Part shown: in pieces, positions 38,601 to 47,600 of the stretch
Layout: each line of letters begins with the position of its first letter
Numbering within the stretch: the first letter of the stretch is position 1
Assembly (NCBI RefSeq): GCF_032854445.1
Contig: NC_088305.1
Coordinates: 1,555,001 to 1,619,000 of the forward strand
Source: Liolophura sinensis
Taxonomy: Eukaryota > Mollusca > Polyplacophora > Chitonida > Chitonidae
DNA length: 64,000 bases
Direction of reading: 5' to 3'
Notes under the pieces: generated by a model
What the model saw: only the letters and a program-made list of their open reading frames with translations
Told to the model about the DNA's origin: nothing
Databases searched by the model: none
Program-made: the position numbers and the translations under genes

Positions 38601-41600
38601 AAGTGACATAATGTTGGAGAAAAGTGGCATAATGTTGGAGGAAAGTGACATAATGTTGGAGAAAAGTGGCATAATGTTGAAAGAAAGTGACATAATGTTG
38701 GTGGAAAGTGGCATAATGTTGGTGGAAAGTGACATAATGTTGGTGGAAAGTGACATAATGTTGAAAGAAAGTGACATAATGTTGGAGAAAAGTGGCATAA
38801 TGTTGGTGGAAAGTGATATATTGTAAAACAACACAAACTACCACAAGACTGCTTAGCCGTGAGAGCATAAACAACTGGACTCACAAAACTCACTTTTGCT
38901 TTTTTGATGAAGTCTGTTTTCAGTAACTGTTTCGCTGTTGGCCTGAAAGTGACACATGACGATTAAAAAACCAAAACAATTTAAATTATCGAACTGTTAA
39001 ATATGGTCAAAAACAAATGGTTAAAAAAAATGAGCCAGCACTTTAAAGGAAAAGATCTCTGAAGCTCGAAGTATTCATCACTACATAGACCACTTAAAAC
39101 TATGCAGGACTATATTTTTATAGATTTCTGTGAAAGGAGTTAAAGGCGTTCAAACATTTTAATTCCACAGTGGGCTTTATGGACCATACTGTCAGAGTTC
39201 AGGAGCTCTGACGCCACAGGAAGTTTTTCCAACTCTGATCACAGCACTGAATGTTTGAATAACTCTTTTTACCCATAAGTAAACAATTACTGAAATAATG
39301 TTCCCAAAAATACCTTCCTTTTGGTGAATCTGAGGAAAAACAGGTGATGTGACGTCAGAGTTCCTAGATACCGTCAGTACAGCTCATAAAGCCCACCATA
39401 GTGTTCAAATACATGAATGCCATTTAACACTCTTAAAAATATCGGAAAACTAAATGAAAGCATTTCGATGCATAGTTTTCAATTGTCTGTATGATGACCC
39501 TTACTTCATATTTTAGCTTCTTTTTACTTTAACAACCTGAGAGAGGTCTCACGGTTTTAGGGAAGATGTTGCACTGTTCTATATAAATGTACGAGTACAC
39601 ATTAAAAGATGAATGAAAGAATACAATGAATAATAAATATCATGGTAAATGACAAAATTTTGCTTCAAACATTCCATTTTTTTAAGGTAAATAAATGTCA
39701 TGAAATACCCTTTTGGTGAAAAGACTTACATTTTCCCAGTAGGATAACACCTTCCAAACAAACCTCAAAACACCTTTCTAAGACCACTAGAACTCTCAGA
39801 ATTACGCTAAATGTACAACTTAATCATGGGCAAAATTTTAGCTAATTAACTGTAATTATTGCAGAAAGATAATGACTGTTCCACTACTGTGGGACTAAAG
39901 TTCTAGGCATATAGAATGTTTTATGCAAAACAAACGAAAAGAAAAAGAACAGGAAAGCATCTGTAGGGAACTCCTAAGTCAGGTTAACAACTACACATGA
40001 CGGAATTATGGTGAATGCCCCAGTTTGAAACACTCATCTATTTATTTATTTCATTGTTAGTTTAACATGTACAGTATGTACATGTACAGAATTATTGATT
40101 TCCATCATGGCTGTCAGGCTTTCCGTAGATGAAACTGAGAAGAGACACAGAGGAGGCTGACCCTTCTCAACTGACACCTGACAAATCTCTAGACTCCAGA
40201 CTCCAGTTCACCCAGTGACAGCTGCATTTCATTTATTTATCTACTTGCTTGATTGGCGTTTTATGTTATACTCAAGAATATTTCATTTATACAACGGCAG
40301 CCAGCATTATGATGGGAGAAAACAGGGCAGAGCCTGGGGGAAACCCACGACCATCTGCAGGTTGCTGACACACCGACCACCTCAGCCACGGAGGATCCCA
40401 GCTGGATTTGAGACAACTTCACTAGTCAAGGTAAGTCCCTTATGAGGGATGCATGCATCATACAGGGATTATGGCTTTGCTTGCTAAGCAACCAAAGTGT
40501 CATGTGACCAACCTTTTCTCGGGTTCCTTCATGAGACACATGGCTATCATCTTTCTGAACACTTTACTGTATGCCTTATACTGGTCTTTATCATCAGCCC
40601 CAGTGTCTAAGGTTGGGGGATCATTCTGTAGAGTCAGCATCAAAACCTGTGAACAGAGGGTCAGGTATGGAGTCAGTTTCTAGGGTTGGGGGATCATTCT
40701 GTAGAGTCAGCATCAAAACCTGTGAACAGAGGGTCAGGTATGGAGTCAATGTCTAGGGTTGGGGGATCATTCTGTAGAGTCAGCATCAAAACCTGTGAAC
40801 AGAGGGTCAGGTATGGAGTCAGTGTCTGGGGTTGGGGGATCATTCTGTAGAGTCAGCATCAAAACCTGTGAACAGAGGGTCAGGTATGGAGTCAGTGTCT
40901 AGGGTTGGGGGATCATTGTGTAGAGCCAGCATCAAAACCTGTGAACAGAGGGTCAGGTATGGAGTCAGTGTCTGGGGTTGGGGGATCATTCTGTAGAGCC
41001 AGCATCAAAACCTGTGAACAGAGGGTCAGGTATGGAGTCAGTGTCTGGGGTTGGGGGATCATTCTGTAGAGTCAGCATCAAAACCTGTGAACAGAGGGTA
41101 AGGTATGGAGTCAGTGTCTACGAATGGGGGATCATTGTGTAGAGTCAGCATTCAAACCCGTGAACAGAGGGTCAGGTATGGAGTCAGTGTCTGGGGTTGG
41201 GGGATCATTCTGTAGAGTCAGCATCAAAACCTGTGAACAGAGGGTAAGGTATGGAGTCAGTGTCTACGAATGGGGGATCATTGTGTAGAGTCAGCATTCA
41301 AACCCGTGAACAGAGGGTCAGGTATGGAGTCAGTGTCTGGGGTTGGGGGATCATTCTGTAGAGTCAGCATCAAAACCTGTGAAAAGAGGGTAAGGTATGG
41401 AGTCAGTGTCTAGGGTTGGGGGATCATTGTGTAGAGTCAGCATCAAAACCCGTGAACTGATGGTAACGGCATGAAGTCAGCTGTGAATATAGGATAACGC
41501 ATGGGGTCTAAAGTTAGATGTCAGTCAGTGGTCAGCAATAAAACCTGTTGATAACTCACCTTCATGGGTGGGTATTTGTGATAGGGAGCAGTGCCTGTTG

Positions 41601-44600
41601 CCAATTCTATGGCAGTGATTCCAAAGCTCCAGATGTCAGCCTTGAAATCGTACCCAGCGACTTGCTCCATGACCTCTGGTGCCATCCAGCATGGTGTCCC
41701 CACGAAGGTGTGCCGGACCGCGTCTCTCGTCATGTCCTTTCCGGATGTGGCCAGTTTGGCACTTACCCCGAAATCTGCAAGCCGCACAATGTACAATGTA
41801 ACAATAGCAGGAGAATGGGAATACATAGGGAATACATACAGTTACCAATAGCTAGGCTTGTTTAGAAGGGTACTGCACCCTGCCCCTAAACTGTGCACCC
41901 TGCCCTTTTCTCTCTGTCACAATGTAACTAATTAAGTAGGGGAAATTGCCACCCTCTCTTTTTTTAAGAATGTACCTTTGCACCCTGCCCCATTTTTAGG
42001 AATGTACCTTTGCACCCTGCCCATTCTTTGAGGAATGTACCTTTGCACCTTGGCCCATTTTAGGAATGTATCTTAGCACCTGGCCCATTTTTTGAGGAAT
42101 GTACCTTTACACCCAGCCCCTTTTTGGAGGAATGTAGCTTTGCACCCTGGAAAAAGTTGAATGGATTTTCACCCGAGGCAGCTACATTCGTGTTCATTAT
42201 GAGCAGATTGTTCTGACACCATTTTGATCGTGTTTTTAACTTACAGCTTGCTTGATAGATACAGTTTTGGGTGCAAACCCCACTTGTGGTGTGGACACCG
42301 TTCACTGGAATTGATAAATGCAGATGGTTGTGGGTTTCCCCTGGATTGAGCGGTGTTTCCTTCCATCATAATGAACAAACTTCATGGATTCATACAGGTT
42401 GCACATTAAAAGACACAACAGCAAAAACCACACAGAGACTCATATCTAGAAAAAACTAAAGTTTCTGATGGCAAAACTTTTAATATGACATTGTGACAGT
42501 GCATAAAGAAATGTTATAAAATGCAACCCAAATCAAGGTTTCGGAGAACTTTTAGTATGTGAAGGAAGGCAGTGTGTATGAAAACTTTTGTCATTGCTAA
42601 CCATAATATTTTTGTTCCATTAACATATTGGTTTCAATACAGCTTGATTAGTTTGAGCGTCCAGCAGTTTGTTTGGGAGTTCACGATTTCCTGAACTAAG
42701 GGCCCTCCGTGGCTTGGGGAAGGTCTGCAAGCATCCTGCCGACTGTCGTGGCTTTTTGCTGGGTTCTGCCAATTTCCTCCCACCATAATGCTGGTCGCCG
42801 TCGTACAAGTGAAACAATCTTGAGTACGGCGTAAAACATCAATCAAATAAATAATAAATTCATAACCTAAAATGTCTCCAGACATGGCCCAGACACATAT
42901 TTCGAAGAACCTAGGACTGTTTGTCATACCTATACATATACTGTATAACATACCTAAACCAATCAAACTTTTGTTGGAGGAGTAAATGTAGAAACTGAGA
43001 AAATGATATACATGCAGAAACACAGACAAATGTCCAATTCTACTTAAATTCTTGCCTCACCTGCAATATACACTGACCCATCTTCACCAAGTAAAATGTT
43101 CCCAGCTTTGATATCCCTGAAGACAGAAAAACAGTACATGTACATCTTGAGATAATATTTATTTGTTTATGTGGTCAATTGGTGTTTTATGCTGAACTCA
43201 AGAATAATTCACTTTTACGACAGTAATCAGTATGTATGTTAACAGATCTGTGTGTCTGGCCAGTGGTATACGGTATTCTGTGTTTATTTTCACAGGCCTG
43301 TGTATCTGGCCAGTGGTATACAGCTATTCAGTGTGTATGTTGACAGATCTGTGTATCTGCCCAGAGGTATACAGATATCCTGTGTGTATTTTAACAGGCC
43401 TTTGTATCTGGCCAGTGGTATACAGGTATTCGGTGTGTATTTTAACAGGCCTGTGTATCTGGCCAGTGGTATACAGGTATTCTGTGTGTATTTTAACAGG
43501 CCTGTGTATCTGGCCATTGGTATACAGGTATTCAATGTGTATTTTAACAGACCTGTGAATCTGGCGTTGATATACAGGTATTCCGTGTATGTTAACAGAC
43601 CTGTGAATCTGGCATGTGGTATACAGGTATTCTATGTGTATATTAACAGGCGTGTGTATCTGGCCATTGGCATACAGGTATTCAATGTGTATTTTAACAG
43701 ACCTGTGTATCTGGCCAGTGGTATACAGGTATACAATGTGTATGTTAACAGACCTGTGAATCTGGCGTGTGGTATACAGGTATTCAGTGTATGTTAACAG
43801 GCCTGTGTCTCTGGCGTGTGGTATACAGCTATTCAGTGTATATTTTAACAGGCCTGTGTATCTGGCCAGAGGTATACAGGTATTCTGTGTGTATTTTAAC
43901 AGGCCTGTGTATCTGGCCATTGGTATACAGGTATTCAATGTGTATTTTAACAGGCCTGTGTAACTGGCCAGTGGTATACAGGTATTCAATGTGCCTGTTA
44001 ACAGACCTGTGAATCTGGCGTGTGGTATACAGGTATTCAGTGCATGTTAACAGGCCTGTGTCTCTGGCCAGTGGTATACAGCTATTCAGTGTGTATTTTA
44101 ACAGGCCTGTGTATCTGGCCAGAGGTATACAGGTATTCTGTGTGTATTTTGACAGGCCTGTGTATCTGGCCATTGGTATACAGGTATTCAATGTGTATTT
44201 TAACAGGCCTGTGTAACTGGCCAGTGGTATACAGGTATTCAATGTGTATTGTAACAGACCTGTGTATCTGGCCAGTGGTATACAGGTATTCTGTGTGTAT
44301 TTTAACAGACCTGTGTATTTGGACTGTGCTATACAGGTATTCTGTGTGTATTTTAACAAACCTGTGAATCTGGCATGTGGTATACAGGTATTCAGTGTAT
44401 ATTAACAAACCTGTGAATCTGGCCAGTGGTATACAGGTATTCTGTGTGTATTTTAACAGACCTGTGTATCTGGCATGTGGTATACAGGTATTTAGTGTGT
44501 ATGCAGGTATTCAGTGTGTATATTAACAAACCTGTGAATCTGGCATGTGGTATACAGGTATTCAATATGTATGTTAACAGACCTGTGAATCTGGCGTGTG

Positions 44601-47600
44601 GTATACAGGTATTCAGTGTGTATTTTAATAGACCTGTGTATCTGGCGTGTGGTATAAAGGTATTCAGTGTGTATGCAGGTATTCAGTGTATGTTAACAGA
44701 CCTGTGTATCTGGCCAGTGGTATGCAGGTAATCCAACCCCTTGAGCACTTCCTTCAATATCGTTGCTATAGCGACTTCCTCCAGCACACCATTCTTGAAC
44801 TGGCCACTACGTATTCGTGTCTTGATGATATCTAACATGGAACCTGGGTACGGAGGGAAAAACGTGCAATATTAACACAAAATACCAGACAAAAAAAGGG
44901 ACAGGTCTTGTATTGGTAAGTGTGAAACAAATACCTGTTCAGTAGAGCTTGCAGTAGTACTTCAACCAGGTTTCTTAGAAGAGACTACATCGCAAAACAA
45001 AAATCAATATTCACTAATCAAATCAAATTTCTGTACTTACCAAGAGTAAGGTAATCTTCAACCTTTTTGGCCTCTAAATCACTATTTTCAGTAGAATTTA
45101 TGCATACAATCATTATGAAAATTATGCTAAAATCATTCATTTGTGTGACTAAAGGTCTGTTAAGCATCATAAAACTAAGCATATTACTCTACACCTCATA
45201 GTTCTCTCAGAATGGTTCAAAATATTTGCTGCAGAGGCAGTCGAAAAGGTTGGAAAAATTAGGGTATACAACACTGGCAAGTAGTTTGCTGGGAAGAAAC
45301 CGACAACCATCCACAGGTCGCTGGCATACCTTTCCATGTATGACCAAAGAGGTAGCCAGCATGGCCTGGAATTGAATTCACAGCGACCACATTGGTGAGA
45401 GGCTCCAATATCAAGTTTAAGAATTAAATAAAATTAAAAACAGCTTTAGATATCTGGAACTAAATGAGGAAACTGATGGAGAGAATTACGGTTTACCTAC
45501 TGCCCAAATGTATAAAGCTGTTTTTAAAATAAGTGGTGTGCAATCGCATAATACGGCTGCAGTTTAGTCATATGATGTGTACATTACAGGTGTAGGATGT
45601 GTATTGCCATGGATACAGCTAGCTCCACCCACCTCCAGCACAGAGCTTCATGATGACCCAGAGTTCCTCCTTGACAACAAAGGATGTGTAGTAACAGACA
45701 ACATTCTCATGCTTACACTGACTCATCGCCTGGATCTCTTTCTGCAAAAATACAACAAAGTATTTAGGGAAAAGAATTTATGTATACAAGAAGAAGTCAA
45801 ATATGTCCTTTTCATATCACTATACATATACTCTTCACTTAAAGTCTACATAAAGTTAAAAGATAATGTCTATATCAAATCTGGGATTAAGTCTATCTTA
45901 ATCCCAAATCACATGGAAGGAAACAGGGAACTGTGTCCAGAAAGGCTTTGAATCATTTTTTTGTTTTTTTTTTTCACCAAGATATTCTATGAAGTTTTCA
46001 AGATGTGTGTTTGAGGCTATGTATTTTTCCAAATTTTTTCAAATTATTAAAAATTCATTAAAAACAGACTAAACTGATCCTAAGGTAGCTTAGGGCTAAC
46101 AATTTTTAGAAAATAATTACTTCAAAATGTTGTGCAAACAAATCTGGGAAATTCTTATGAAGAAAGTGATGAGATCCAAACAAGACACCATATTTAAAAT
46201 GTTTTTCTATCATGGTGTGGCACAGCTAAATATTCTATAAAGATAAATAGAACTGTTTTGGAGACAGTTTTACAAGGTCATTACAAGGTCATTTCTACAC
46301 AGCGGCTTTACTGGCTTACTGTTGTCAGACATCTGACAGTTGTGCGATGACTATAAATACCATAGTGGTGTAACAGCAAAGGCTGAACATGTGCACTCTG
46401 TAGAATGGTCTAATCGTAATATGATGTTTACTTGAGGTCGCTTGCATTCATTCCTTCAATAACAAATGTTACATGTACATACTGGGGAAGTTTACCAGAA
46501 AAGTGTCAAAGGCTGGTTGTTTATGCCTAGAATTCCTGAATCATCCTCACATTAATGAAAACTTCTTCAGTACACTATTAAGCAATAATCAAATAATTTG
46601 AAATAGAATTTGTAAAAAGAAAAAAGGAAATAGATGATCTAAAACTTTATCCAGGACAAAGTTCCTCATTTTGCCCCATTCTGAGGGACTGATCTAAGAA
46701 ATGTGTATGTTTTGAGGCTTGTGTCGCAGGTGGGAGGATACTCTTGTGACACCAGTATTTTATCATACTGATTTACTTCTTAAAAAAAAGGACTATTTTG
46801 GAGCGAAATGTTAGGTCATTTAATCAAACCTCATACATTCGAAATACATTTTGAAACATAATCCATACCAAGAGTTCCTCCACAGATGTGTTGCATTTCT
46901 CTAGGTTAATCCTCTTGATGGCACACCTTTCGTTCCTCGGTTTACAAATAGCTGCTTGGACAACAGCCGTGGCTCCTGCACCTACACATCAGAAATAGAA
47001 ACCAAGGTTTTCACACTTAAAACGTCAACACTACCTGATGACGTGCACTGTATAAGGTAATAAAGTCATGTGTACAAAGTTTTTAGAAAACATCAGCTCT
47101 TTACGAGAAGCAGGCTAAACATCCACGGTCCAGTGTTTACTGATATTTGCCGAACAGTATTGAGTTGTGACGTTGCCTAGAGCCACTAATTATGGTTGAA
47201 GAGCAGTCAGATCTAAGAAAGTCTTGCAAAAAGCAACTCGTATCTTTGAAAGTTTGCAAAACATCGGCTTTAATCAGAGGCCCTTCATTATGACAGAAAA
47301 AATGCTGACTGGTATTGATGCCTTTGCTATCTAGCTTTACCCCAGTGCCAAATTTACCGTATTTTAGGTAGGTGGTTTTCGAACAGGACTAACACTGTAT
47401 TGGAATAGCAGCCGGGATAGTTCTCCTTAAAACTATATTGTTTTGGATGTTTATAGATGGATGACATAGGTGAAGTTTCTCAACCGTCTATGGACAGATC
47501 ACTAACCTCCTGACCTGGATTGGTTAGGTCATGTGACAGGTCAGGTGACACTGACATGTTAAGCTGGGCATTCAATGATGTTTGTGTGCAGCTTGGCATC

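Noticed and set aside
37154-38893. ORFs of 172-309 codons ([11 protein letters not shown]-type repeats)
   Set aside because: Products of the 21-bp and ~47-bp arrays in OXSR1 introns 7-8, without splice or homology support.
43232-44731. ORFs of up to 221 codons on both strands in the 51-bp array
   Set aside because: They are a 17-codon repeat copied from the end of exon 4. Exon 4 itself reads into a stop at once if not spliced.
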